Part shown: piece after piece, positions 46,996 to 59,000 of the stretch
Position numbering within the stretch: position 1 is the stretch's first letter
Layout of the letters: each line of letters begins with the position of its first letter
Source: Galdieria sulphuraria
Lineage: Eukaryota; Rhodophyta; Bangiophyceae; Galdieriales; Galdieriaceae
Length of the DNA: 64,000 bases
NCBI RefSeq assembly: GCF_000341285.1
Contig: NW_005178475.1
Span: 186,001 to 250,000, forward strand
Direction: 5' to 3'
The notes under the pieces: model-generated
Seen by the model: only the letters and a program-made list of their open reading frames with translations
What the model was told of the DNA's origin: nothing
The model's database searches: none
Made by a program: the position numbers and the translations under genes

Positions 46996-47970
46996 ATGAT
47001 ATCTGGAGTGCTCTTATTCATCGTTCTTCTTTCCGTATTGTTACCAACAGGTTGTGGAGTGTTTACAATCATGTTTATTATACAACACAAGCGACTGCAA
47101 AGAATTCGTCGGAGAAGACGCATGTTCCGAAGGGCCAGTTCTTTATGTGAACAACAAAGGAAGAAAATAGTTGCAGACGTGTTACTGTGTGATGTCTGTC
47201 CCTTGCACATATATGAGGGTTATGTTGTTGATGGAACAGCGGCAAATTCAGACCAGAATGAACAATTCCACATAGAAGGAACTGTGGATGATTCTGTCAA
47301 GAGTCCAGGTCAAGTTTGGCAGAATCTTAGTCCTTCAGGTGTAAATAACGCTGATTCATACCGAGCAATGGATGCTTTTTCGTCATCCAAGTCAAAGTTT
47401 CGTGGGAAAGAAGGTTGTGAGCCTTTACTCAACCTTCGAAAAGAGTTTGCAGAAGATGAAGCTGAGAGTCGCAAGGTTGTTCAAGTGCAAAACGGTTGTG
47501 ATGCAGAAATGAATACAGGTTGCCGGGATAGCACGAGTTCAAATAGCCAAAGACATCTGCTGTCAAATAGTTTTGTAGATTCTGAAGAGTGTGAAGAACA
47601 GTTTACTTGTTTGAGTACAGATGAATGCTCCATTTGTTTGGAAAGCATAAGAGTGGGAGACTATATGCGCAAGTTACCTTGTGGACATATATTTCATGCC
47701 ACTTGTGTCGAACGATGGCTGTTACATGCACATCGATGTCCTTTATGTAACAAAGATTTGATCTCATGTTTGAATCGCAAAGTTTCCATGGAAGATAACA
47801 GTTGGTTGAATATTTGGGCACAAAGCGAACGTCGAAGGAGACCTGGATGGAATCGCCCTTTTGCGCACATTCGTTATTTGTTCCAAGAACATCCTTTTGA
47901 ATGGAATCATTTACAACTTTTGTTTGAGAATAATGAGAATGTATCTGAAATACCTGAAGATACTGTTTAA
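46996..47970 (+). CDS. RING-H2 membrane E3 ligase, copy A
   Basis: Single exon of 324 codons. An N-terminal membrane span (VLLFIVLLSVLLPTGCGVFTIMFII) is followed by a strongly basic stop (RLQRIRRRRRMFRR). A short motif, CPLHIYEG (about 74-81), is shared with two other proteins in this window. After a low-complexity middle comes the RING-H2: CSICLESIRVGDYMRKLPCG then HIFHATCVERWLLHAHRCPLC. The layout is that of ATL-type plant E3 ligases. Its stop is 244 bp from the stop of copy B on the other strand. Confidence 0.88.
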   Translation: MISGVLLFIVLLSVLLPTGCGVFTIMFIIQHKRLQRIRRRRRMFRRASSLCEQQRKKIVADVLLCDVCPLHIYEGYVVDGTAANSDQNEQFHIEGTVDDSVKSPGQVWQNLSPSGVNNADSYRAMDAFSSSKSKFRGKEGCEPLLNLRKEFAEDEAESRKVVQVQNGCDAEMNTGCRDSTSSNSQRHLLSNSFVDSEECEEQFTCLSTDECSICLESIRVGDYMRKLPCGHIFHATCVERWLLHAHRCPLCNKDLISCLNRKVSMEDNSWLNIWAQSERRRRPGWNRPFAHIRYLFQEHPFEWNHLQLLFENNENVSEIPEDTV

Positions 47971-48214
47971 GTATTCCAACTTGCTTGTGGAACTTTAACA
48001 AAGATATTGAATGTATATAAGAATATTCTAAATTTTCATTTTGTAACAAGTAACTTTTACTCTGTTTATAATTAGTCTTAGTATCCTTTATATTGGCCCA
48101 TAAAATTCTCCAACATTGCAAGAAACATTTTTGAATACAATATATTATATCGTGCAAGAAAGAACACTACTGAAAAAGAAATTCTAAACCCTTTTGCCAA
48201 ATTTGAACAAGGTT

Positions 48215-49057
48215 TTAAGCTGCAAGGTTTTGAGAAGCAGTTGCATAAGGTCCAAACCGAATAAATGTCCAAAGTCTAGCAGCTCGAGTGGTGGGCCTTG
48301 ACTGCCTTCGCAAGGACGCTACAAGTTCCTGATCAGCAATAGATATGGAACGAGTTTCGTCTTCCTGATTATCTGATATAGCAACCGTCGTATCTGGCGA
48401 GTTATCAGTCGTCACTTGTGCTGTATCTGTTGCTTCAACAGGCCTTTCATACGCGGGGCAATTACAAAGAGGACAACGATTGGCGCATAATAACCAGTGA
48501 GTAATACAAGCATCATGGAATGCATGCCGACAATGAAGCATTCTTAAATACGTTCCTACAGTTACTTCCTCTAAGCACACAGCACATATACCGTCCGGCA
48601 CACGATATTTTCCATAACCATAACTTTTCCTAGATTCCCCAAAATCACTTTCTTCTGCATCTTCTGGAATGTTTCTTTCCTGAAAAGGCTTGCTGTCTTC
48701 TACTTGGAACGATTGTGAAAAAACTCCTGAAGGAAGGTTCACTCTTGGCACCTCCAACGTGCTGTTCCCTTCTCCCTTCTCTTCTTTATCCTCGTTAACA
48801 TCGACCAGTAAGTTATGGGGACCTCTATAAATTACAAGAGGACAAGCTCTTTCTATTTCTTCCTTGGACAATCCTCGAAGTCGTCTTATGCTTGAGCTGG
48901 GAACACCAAAAAGCGCAATATTTGAAACTCTCGAGGTATTCGCAGAATCTCTAACAAAACGACAAGCAAAGGCAAATAATATTATCAAAACGATAGCAGT
49001 TATGATGACACCAACAAATACCAACACGATGACGGTGACCGGTGGAGACTGGGTCAT
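48215..49057 (-). CDS. RING-H2 membrane E3 ligase, copy B
   Basis: Single exon of 280 codons from ATG 49057. The membrane span is VTVIVLVFVGVIITAIVLIILFAFA. The shared CPLVIYRG motif follows (about 72-79), then an acidic linker. The RING-H2 is CAVCLEEVTVGTYLRMLHC then RHAFHDACITHWLLCANRCPLC. The C-terminal tail is acidic, then basic (RRQSRPTTRAARLW). It lies tail-to-tail with copy A, consistent with an old inverted duplication. Substrate unknown. Confidence 0.88.
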   Translation of the reverse strand: MTQSPPVTVIVLVFVGVIITAIVLIILFAFACRFVRDSANTSRVSNIALFGVPSSSIRRLRGLSKEEIERACPLVIYRGPHNLLVDVNEDKEEKGEGNSTLEVPRVNLPSGVFSQSFQVEDSKPFQERNIPEDAEESDFGESRKSYGYGKYRVPDGICAVCLEEVTVGTYLRMLHCRHAFHDACITHWLLCANRCPLCNCPAYERPVEATDTAQVTTDNSPDTTVAISDNQEDETRSISIADQELVASLRRQSRPTTRAARLWTFIRFGPYATASQNLAA

Positions 49058-49477
49058 ACCGAATACAAACCACTATACAGGAAAGGAAACCGAAGAAAAG
49101 TATATTATGTTTTCAATTTAAGCAACCAATAGATAGCACTTGCAGATAAAGTCTTTTGCCAAAATAGCAACTCACACTTTCTCCCAACGCATTTCTTGAT
49201 GATCTCAAGAACGAGAGATGATAAGCTTTTCTCAAATCCCAAACAACACAATAGAATGCAACACGTGCGATTCTCAATAAAGTAAGTTTTATCCAGAAAT
49301 GATTCCATTTCTATAGAGACATATTCTCAAAATCTTGATATTCTCAAGGCAATTTATTTCCTCAACACTAACTAAAATCGTTGCCTTGATTGAACAGCTT
49401 TCTGTCGTCCATCGTCTCGGTGCGATTATTTAATTCACTTGTCGCTTTCCAGTTTTTGAAAGAGATTTGTATTGTCA
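49058..49477. promoter_or_regulatory. 420-bp divergent spacer
   Basis: This lies between the starts of RING copy B and the PurE-PurC gene. No coding frame or repeat is supported; it presumably holds both promoters. Confidence 0.4.
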
Positions 49478-51765
49478 ATGCTTGCTTTTGTAACTTTTTC
49501 TTCCAACTTGAAAGGTCTTCAACACAAGTTTGATTATTCTAAGAGACTATCTAAAAAGGATCGACCTGATTCGAGACCAAAACATCCTACCATTCCTTGG
49601 ACTAGGAAGTTTTGGTTGAATGCAGTAGTTTCAGGAAACCAAAACACGACACTTCAAACCACATCCTTTAATGAAAGACTATTACATAACGAAAGTGAAA
49701 GAATCGGAAAAGTTTTACGTCCTGTTGTTCCAATATTGATGGGATCCAGTGCAGATTTGGAACGGTAAGAAAGGTTTCTTCAAGTCTTGTATGAAGTTGT
49801 TGATAGAAGAATCTTTCAAGTTGTCAGAAGATAGCTGCTGCTTGTAAACAATTGGGATTGGATACCGAATTACGAATTGCCTCTGCACACAAGGTTGAGT
49901 GGTGTAGCAGAGATGGTGTTCAGGAATTCTAATTTTTGTTGTGATAGATACCTGAAAGATTGCTAGATATTGTGAAAACATATGAAGCAGATGCAAGACC
50001 AAAAGTATATATTGCTGTGGCTGGAAGATCCAATGCTTTAAGTGGAGTGTTGGACTGTGCCGTATGTATTTCACATGCATTCAAGATGGACTCAATCAAC
50101 TTGTCAAAAGGTCTCTGCACCAGTTATTTCTTGTCCACCTTATAGTGATTCTTATGGAGGAGCAGATTTGTTTTCCTCGATTCGAATGCCTTCTGGTGTA
50201 GCTCCAGCATATATTAGTGAGCCTGGAGTATGTTTGAGTCTTATTGTTTCAATGAACAATCAAAAATGTGTTTCTAGTCAGCAGCTTTATTTGCTGCAAA
50301 GATTTTGGCGATATATGACGAAAGAATACGCGAGAAAGTTCAAGAATTACAAGCTGCCTATAGAGAACGCCTTTATGTGGAAGATGTCGATTTGAAGACA
50401 AAAGTAATTTGAATGGACTTTCTATATCCAATTTCTTCTGAATAGATTGTGTAGTCTTATGTTCCTAAAATTCGAGCACTGCGTGAACAATGTCTAAGTA
50501 TTACTTCTCTACCGGGCAATTTACATAAAAAACAAGGAAAAGTAAGTATTTCAAGATGTCTATGCTTTGAAATTGAATGTTTGTGTATCTAAATGGGAAA
50601 ATCAATCATTTTTAGGTTCGCGATCAATATGAAGGAACGGAATATATGATTCTTATTACGACTGATCGTCAAAGTGCATTTGATAGAGTGCTTGCATCCA
50701 TTCCATTCAAGGGTCAAGTATTAAATCAGACTTCGGCTTGGTGGTTTGAAAGAACGAAACATATTGTAAGCAATAATGAGAATAGAAGGAATGTTATAGA
50801 AGTTGATTTTCTTTGTATAGATTCCCAATCATTTGGTAGCTGTACCACATCCATATATAACTATTGCAAAGAAGTGTCAACCATTTCCAATTGAATTTGT
50901 AGTAAGAGGTTATATCACTGGGTCCACAGGTATTTGTATCGTTCCTCCAAGAAATGATTGGAGCCCTCATATGAAATGTTATTGGATAGAAACTTCTTTA
51001 TGGAAAAATTATGAAAAAGGAATACGTCATTATTGTGGAATCACATTTCCTGATGGTTTAGTTAAGAACCAGAAATTGGAAGAAAATGTTTTGACTCCAA
51101 CCACGAAAGAGACAAATGATCGACCCATTTCACCTGAAGAAATTGTTGCAGAAAAGTGGATGACGAAAGAAGAATTTGAATATTGTAAGAGAGCAGCATT
51201 GGAACTGTTTGCCTTTGGTAATGGATATCTCATCTTGTATGTGGAAATAGAATTGATTAGATTTATAGGACAACAAGTGGCTAGAGAGCATGGCTTGATA
51301 TTGGTGGATACGAAATATGAGTTTGGTAGAGATAAGGATGGCAATATTTTGGTGATTGACGAAATGCATACTCCAGACTCTTCCAGGTATAACTTGATAG
51401 CTTTTCAAGATGGAGTTTCTCAAAAGATTTTTTTAGATATTGGTTATCACATTCTTATGAAGAAAGAATGAGCCAAGGAAAAGAACCAGAAAATATTGAC
51501 AAGGAGTTTTTAAGACTTTGGTTCCGTGACCATTGCGATCCTTATCACGATACTGTGTTACCTGAAGCTCCAGAAGAATTAGTAGTAGAGTTGAGTAGAA
51601 GGTAATCATATCGAATGAATGCTTTGTATGAAGAAAAGATATTTGACTCGTGTTGGCTTTAGATATATTATGTTGTACGAACTTATCACGTGGCAAAATT
51701 TCGAGTGGGATTTGGATGCCGCGTCTTCTTTATGGGAAGCAGTAAGGCCTTATTGCAAGAGTTGA
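49478..51765 (+). CDS. PurE-PurC fusion: AIR carboxylase + SAICAR synthetase
   Basis: Twelve small exons join in frame from ATG 49478 (MLAFVTFSSNLKG) to TGA 51763-51765. A serine/lysine-rich leader of about 80 residues looks like a transit peptide. PurE comes first: PVVPILMGSSADLE, ELRIASAHK, YIAVAGRSNALSGVLDCA, PVISCPPYSDSYGGADLFSS and RMPSGVAPAYISEPG/SAALFAAKIL, with a class II-like AGRSN...ISCPP pattern. After a linker comes PurC: KVRDQYEGTEYMILITTDRQSAFDR, quoted in part, then VRGYITGST/ETSLWKNYEKG, GLVKNQKL, ILVDTKYEFG, DEMHTPDSSR/YWLSHSYEER and DKEFLRLWF. Several introns are multiples of three and open, so they read as false insertions. The enzyme would catalyse two successive steps of purine synthesis. 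Animal PAICS has the opposite order (PurC-PurE). Confidence 0.9.
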
Positions 51766-51789
51766 ATATGATAAAGAGAACTTGATAGA

Positions 51790-52831
51790 ATGTTTTTAGA
51801 AAGAATATGTTTCAGCTTTCAAAAAGACTTGTTAGGTACAGGTTGCCTTCCTTGTAGTTTTGCAAGAGCCTTGGGTTTCTTTCCTTGTATTCTTGTATTG
51901 GCTATAATAGCTTGTGGTTATTATGTAACCACTGTGGCAACCTTTATTCCTCTTCTATCTTCTTCTCACTTTGTAGGGATACTTGGACTCTTAGTAACTC
52001 AACTACTTGTTTTGAATATTCTTATCAACTTTCTTCTTTCCATATTTTGTGACCCAGGTGGTGTACCTAACTCTTGGAAACCTAGTGAAAGTATGAAGAA
52101 TATAAGAGGTTCTTGGTCTCGAACTGTTCAATGGGTACAAACGGAAGAGACTGGCGACATGCAGTCTGTTTTGACTTGGGAGTTTAAACGCAATGGTGCT
52201 CCTCGCTTTTGTCGTTATTGTGCCACTTATAAACCAGATAGAACTCACCACTGTCGTTCTTGTAAGAGATGTATACTTAAAATGGATCATCATTGCCCTT
52301 GGATTAATAATTGTGTGGGGTTTTATAACCAGAAATTCTTTATTCTCTTTGTTTATTATGCATTTCTTGGCTGTTTATTTGTTAGTGTTACTGGAGTAGT
52401 AACTCTCAAGAGAGCGCTATTTATTATTGGTGAAGAGGAAGGAAAACAAGTCGTTTCCGCAGCATTTGTAGTGATTTGTTATTGCTTGGTAACTATTTTT
52501 GGACTTGCGCTACTCTTTTTTGCAGTCTTTCATACTCTTTTGGTATTGAAAGGAAGAACGACTATAGAGATGCATGAAATAAGGGATCTTGCTAGAGCTA
52601 GAATTGTAAGGAAATATGATTTGGGATGGAAGAGGAATTGGAAGTGAGTAGAAATAGTAGTTTTGACATATTTGAGAAATATTTAATGATGATGTTAGGA
52701 AAGTATTTGGAAATAATGTGTTGTATTGGTTTTTACCTGTTCGTTGGTCCATAGATGGTGATGGTTTAACTTTTGAGTCGAATGTAGAGGAACAACGGAT
52801 AAGTCTTATGGAAGATGATGATGGAGTATAA
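51790..52831 (+). CDS. DHHC-type protein S-acyltransferase
   Basis: Two exons, with an intron of about 52 nt starting near 52647 that joins KRNWK to KVFGNN. The ATG is only 24 bp after the stop of PurE-PurC. Two spans come first ([39 protein letters not shown]). Next is the zinc-binding [21 protein letters not shown] then [17 protein letters not shown]. Two more spans follow, and GRTTIEMHE is the TTxE motif. The C-terminus ends acidic ([10 protein letters not shown]). The enzyme palmitoylates membrane-associated proteins, probably at the Golgi or ER; targets are unknown. Confidence 0.92.
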
Positions 52832-52988
52832 CTCAACCCTAAAAAGTGGTTATGATAGAATATCTTATGATGCTTTTTGGAAAGAGTTGTGAAGAAGAAG
52901 GAAAAGAATGCCCCTTAAGGGAATAATGATAATCATAAAATGATGTGTTGTGGATGGTCTTACTTTATGTGGTGAACCTTTGTTGACG

Positions 52989-53980
52989 ATGTATGTAACT
53001 TTTCTATGGTTCACGATAAACATAAAAACTTGTCGCAAGAATTCTCTTTTATATTTTCCTTTTCAACAACGTGCAACTCAATGTTGGCGTTGTCAAACTC
53101 AACCTGATTCCACAAACTCATCCTGGAGAGAGCTTTATTCACCAGAGTCGTTTGGGTTTTCTCAGATTGGAATAGTGAAAGGACCACACGGTATACAAGG
53201 AGAACTCAAGGTATATACACTTGTTCCTTAGGATTGCTTTCAGTCTCGTATCTCAACGAAACCAATAGATTGTAGCTACCTGTGACTTTTCTCATCTTCG
53301 ATTGTTGAAAAAAGGAACGAGATATTTACTTTTGCCAAATAGAAAATATCCTCGACCTGTTATTTTATCTAATGGAAGAAAGGCTTCACAGGTTGGTGTA
53401 TCGCACTCTGACACTTGGTTCAATCACACCATTCGCGTGTAGCAAAACACTTTTATTATTCGATTGAAACATATCACAAGTAGAGAACAAGCACAACAAC
53501 TGAAACAAGCTCAGTTGTTTGTTCGTTCTGGTGAAGGAATAAAATTGAAAAATGAAGAAGAATACTTGGCAAGGAGTTTGCTCGATTCGGAGGTAAATAG
53601 AGATGATAAACAGTTTCAAATTGACTTGGAGAATTAGGCACTGGATATTCATAGTCAACGTCCGTTAGGTAAAGTTGTAAATGTTTATACAAGAGAAGAA
53701 ATTTTATCACTTACAAAACCAGGTTCTCAAGATATTTTGGTAAGTTGGTTTCATACAACATCTATTCTTTCCATTTTATAAACTGTTTTTGTAGGAATTG
53801 AAAAGAATAGATGGACGTCATGTTTATATTCCTTTTGTCAGACCTATTGTTCCTAAAGTAGACCTCGAAAGAAAACAAATATGGTTGGATCCACCACAAG
53901 GACTGATGGATATCTCATTTGAGGAAATACAAAAACCTCCCAGAATACGAGCATATCTATTCGCTGCAAAAGATGAATAA
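52989..53980 (+). CDS. rimM: RimM ribosome maturation factor, plastid/mitochondrial type
   Basis: Five exons. The first ATG of the frame (52989, MYVTFLWFTINIKT) starts a basic, serine-containing leader. The RimM N-domain begins FSQIGIVKGPHGIQGELK and continues ATCDFSHLRLLKKGTRYLLL. The middle, HITSREQAQQLKQAQLFV, with the EEEYLARSLLD segment, precedes the PRC-barrel (GKVVNVYTREEILSLTKPG then RIDGRHVYIPFVRPIVPKVDLE). The end is the family's WLDPPQGLMDI. RimM helps mature the 30S head and binds uS19. In a red alga a plastid location is most likely. The stop lies 15 bp from that of TMEM184 on the other strand. Confidence 0.88.
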
Positions 53981-53995
53981 ATAATTAAAATATTT

Positions 53996-55683
<1,688 letters not shown>

Positions 55684-56412
55684 CTAAATAGGATTAGGTC
55701 AATCATAGAAAACTAAGATATTCCTCGCAATAAAGATTGAAATGATACTGACAGTGGACAATACAACCCTCAATTTCATAATCACACACTATCATCTTGT
55801 GAAGAAAATGGATTGCATAACAAGTCCTCTCAAGGCAGAAATAAATAACAAAGCAGGAACAGGAAACTGGTGAATGACTTTCATTTCTACTGATATTTAA
55901 GTGGAGGATTTCAAAATGGTCGAATTTTGCCCAACAAAAATTTATTGTCTGAACCCTTTCTGTGCTTCGTCCACGTGGATTGACAATAGAATAGGAATGC
56001 TGAGGATTCAGAGAATGTCCCTCCTTTGGGCCCAAGAGACGCTATGAATGTTTACCAAATGGCTCCAACGAGGAGTGCGCCACAACAAATGATGTTCAAC
56101 GTCTACATGGCAAGTTTTAAGAACCTTTGAATCGAAAGAGTTATATTGAGAAAGGTTTCTGCTTCACAATAGACAGGCACTGCGAAGCAATAGAAACTTT
56201 CCTTGGGTACCTGAAGCAACATTCATACATATACCTTCCTTCTACAAGCACTACTCTCGTGGCAAATACCATCGTAGAAAGAAAACGGCAGAGAAATAGT
56301 AACAGACTCTCAACACATTCCAATATCTTCAACGTCTTCATTTTCTTTAAGAACAACAACTGTTTAGTTGTAGCAGTTTACTTTTCACTGTTTGAGAGAC
56401 CAGAGGCAGTCT
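55684..56412. other. Spacer with possible first exons of both flanking genes
   Basis: A 110-codon open stretch on the minus strand (55703-56035) and a 111-codon one on the plus strand (56127-56462) overlap neither a motif nor a convincing splice model. Either could include missing 5' exons of TMEM184 (minus) or the zinc-finger gene (plus). Confidence 0.35.
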
Positions 56413-57319
56413 ATGTACGAGAGTTATCTAGTTACTGTAGAGAATATTCTTCAAGAGCATAACCAGCTACAAAGTCGAGAAAATATAGAAGACTCTAGCT
56501 CGAGGACCTGTACTTCAACTAACACTTCAAAGAGTGAAAGCAATGAGCAGCATAGTTTTATAACACCTATAGAAGATGAGAATCGCTTATGTTTACTAAA
56601 GCCTAGTCACAACAGTGTTGGCTGTGCAACTTTTAATACACCTGCTAGAAAACGGAACCGAGAAAACCGCGGGTAGAAAATGTCTCATCAGAGAAGGTGA
56701 AAAAAGAGTGAATAGTGCATTATATGACACCATGACTCTTTTAGAAGACAACTCATTACGTTTGATTACGTACAAATATACAGATTCAAGTCAAAGGCAA
56801 GATTTACAAATGTCGTCAAATCTTATAAAAATGAAACATTGTGAGACATGTGGAGACCTGCATAACGGAAGTTTTGCAAGCGGTCGTTTTTGTTCTTCTA
56901 AATGTGCACGAACAGTGGGAGGTATCGCAAGGAAAATGCAAAGATTACGAAGTAAGAACAATGAAAACAATGCACGGATTGTATCTAAAGACAAGTGCTC
57001 AAATGCCACAAAAATATTTCCGAAAATGAGGAAAGATATTCCGTTTCATGGCTCAGGAATAGCAACAAAACGGGATCACCGGACTTATTCTGATTGGACT
57101 TGGATGACTCGTAGCCATCTGATAGAGAACAGTATCTTTCATGACCAACAGCATTTTCAAATAGCAGCATCTCTTTGCTCCTTGGAGAATACAAATGGGA
57201 TGGAGAAGAATGAACAAGCAAACATGAACAACGAAATTCCTTTTGGACACAACGATAACTCCATTGAAAGATTAAAAGGACAACATGTCAAAATGGATGT
57301 TGCTTCCTTGCTTAATTAG
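56413..57319 (+). CDS. Small zinc-finger protein with GSFxSGRFCSxxCA motif
   Basis: Two exons, about 56413-56672 and 56716-57319. The 43-nt intron joins RENRG to ALYDTMTLLED and resolves two overlapping frames. The first half is polar and low-complexity (SSSRTCTSTNTSKSESNEQH). The only recognisable domain is CETCGDLHNGSFASGRFC followed by SSKCAR, a C-x2-C-x13-C-x3-C finger. A basic stretch follows (RKMQRLRSKN). This finger appears in several protist and plant proteins, sometimes near DNA-binding modules. Nuclear function is inference. The start could be further upstream. Confidence 0.6.
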
Positions 57320-57867
57320 AGAAAATAACAAAAATATAACGAGCAGCTTTGTATAGTTCCGAAATGAGGAATGTGGGTTTGTGAGTAACCTGTGAATTCT
57401 TGTGATGCTAATTCTGGTATATCAGCTTTTTCGTATTAGAAAATTGTAAAAATTTTGAAAGTTATAAAATAGTATTCTTATTACAGTATTCTACAATTGC
57501 TCATATCATTAGAAAAATACCGAATGTTTCAAAGGTCCCAATTTCGTATACAAAACCAACGTTTGACGACCATTCCTTAAAACTCCTTTCTATATATATT
57601 CTATTGTGACGAATATCTTCTATTTATCAAAAATTTCAAAAACCGACTCTGTTGAACATTCAATGTCGTTCATCTGGAAGGAACTATCTTCTTTCATCCT
57701 TGCGAATGACGTAATGTTTCATCTCTGTTAACGGATCGATGCAACAGTTACAGCGTCGAAAAAAAATTTACTTCGAGAAGAAACGATTATGATTCCGGGT
57801 AGCAATGATAGATAGGTTGTAAATAGACTCGATCGTTGTAGAATTTTGCTTTGTATATGTACCGTAA
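57320..57867. other. AT-rich spacer of about 550 bp
   Basis: This separates the zinc-finger gene from RING copy C on the same strand. It contains short AT runs but no open frame, repeat or RNA gene that I can support; it should hold a terminator region and a promoter. Confidence 0.45.
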
Positions 57868-58749
57868 ATGTCTTCAGGTGCAGTTATAGGTGGGTTTGCA
57901 GCAGCTTTTGGCACTGCTTCTGCACTTGGGGTTATTGGAATAGTTGTTCATGTCTGTCATTATCAACCCAACGCGAGAAGTCGACTCTTGGCACGTAGAA
58001 GAAGTTTTATTGAGCGAGCTAGACAAAGTCACGTTACTTTTGTACAGAGTCCACAGAACAAAGCCCTCGAATTGGAAGATATTGAATGTTTCTGTCCGCA
58101 GTTGAGATATTTAGGAGCGGACAACGAACCAGCTTTAGTTCTTCCCCATGACAGAACGGCCGTTTGTTTATCAGAGTGGTTGGAACAGAAACAACGTGTT
58201 TTAGAAGACACACAAGTATGTATAAACATGGAAGCAAGTCCTGAAGATTCGGAATGGTGCAATCTTGAGGCTGAGTCACAAAGGGGAAGTGGTGGGATGA
58301 ACGAAGTGGTTGATGTCAAGCTTTCTTCGACAAGTTGTAACCATACAACACACCATTCTCATAAGATAAAACAGAAAACTTGTCCTTTGTTGATTGGTGG
58401 TGACATGGTTCCTGATGAAGTGTGTGCTATTTGCTTGGATTCGGTGCAAGTGGATAGTCTTATTCGTGTAGTGAAATGTGGTCATGCATTTCACAGTTCT
58501 TGTATTGTGCATTGGCTAACGAATGCCAATAGATGTCCTCTTTGTAATACTGCTGCAGTAAGTGAAGAAGATAAGAAGTACATAGAGTTGAAGCGTTCAG
58601 CACATGGAACAACATCGCCTAGTGTATGGCCCTTTCCTAAGCCAAATTTGAGTGAAAGCGACATCGATGAATGTTTATTTCGGAGCCTTGAAAGAGTTTT
58701 GAAAGAAGTACAGTCACGTTGTGCTAACGAAGAACAACTTGTAGAATAG
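57868..58749 (+). CDS. RING-H2 membrane E3 ligase, copy C
   Basis: Single exon of 293 codons. The N-terminal hydrophobic segment is GGFAAAFGTASALGVIGIVVHVC, followed by a basic stretch (RLLARRRSFIERAR). The shared motif appears as CPQLRYLG (about 75-82). The RING-H2 is CAICLDSVQVDSLIRVVKCG then HAFHSSCIVHWLTNANRCPLC. It has the same three-part plan as copies A and B, about 9 kb away. The C-terminal helix (CLFRSLERVLKEVQS) is unique to this copy. Confidence 0.88.
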   Translation: MSSGAVIGGFAAAFGTASALGVIGIVVHVCHYQPNARSRLLARRRSFIERARQSHVTFVQSPQNKALELEDIECFCPQLRYLGADNEPALVLPHDRTAVCLSEWLEQKQRVLEDTQVCINMEASPEDSEWCNLEAESQRGSGGMNEVVDVKLSSTSCNHTTHHSHKIKQKTCPLLIGGDMVPDEVCAICLDSVQVDSLIRVVKCGHAFHSSCIVHWLTNANRCPLCNTAAVSEEDKKYIELKRSAHGTTSPSVWPFPKPNLSESDIDECLFRSLERVLKEVQSRCANEEQLVE

Positions 58750-59000
58750 TTTTTGTAGTTTTTGTTGGAAGACAAGTTTGCTACAAGTATATTTTTTTGG
58801 AAAGCTTGGAAGGCGTGTCTTTCATTTCTCTTTCTTCCAAATGTGAATAACAATTATTTGACAGAATCCTATTTGTTCGAACAGAGAGAAGGGAATAGGA
58901 CAAGCATTACTAAAGTGAGTTTGAAAAGTCTCTTTTTTTCTTACAAGAATAATTGTCACTTGATAGCTCTTTTGAACAATAAAGAGTAAGCATATCTTCC

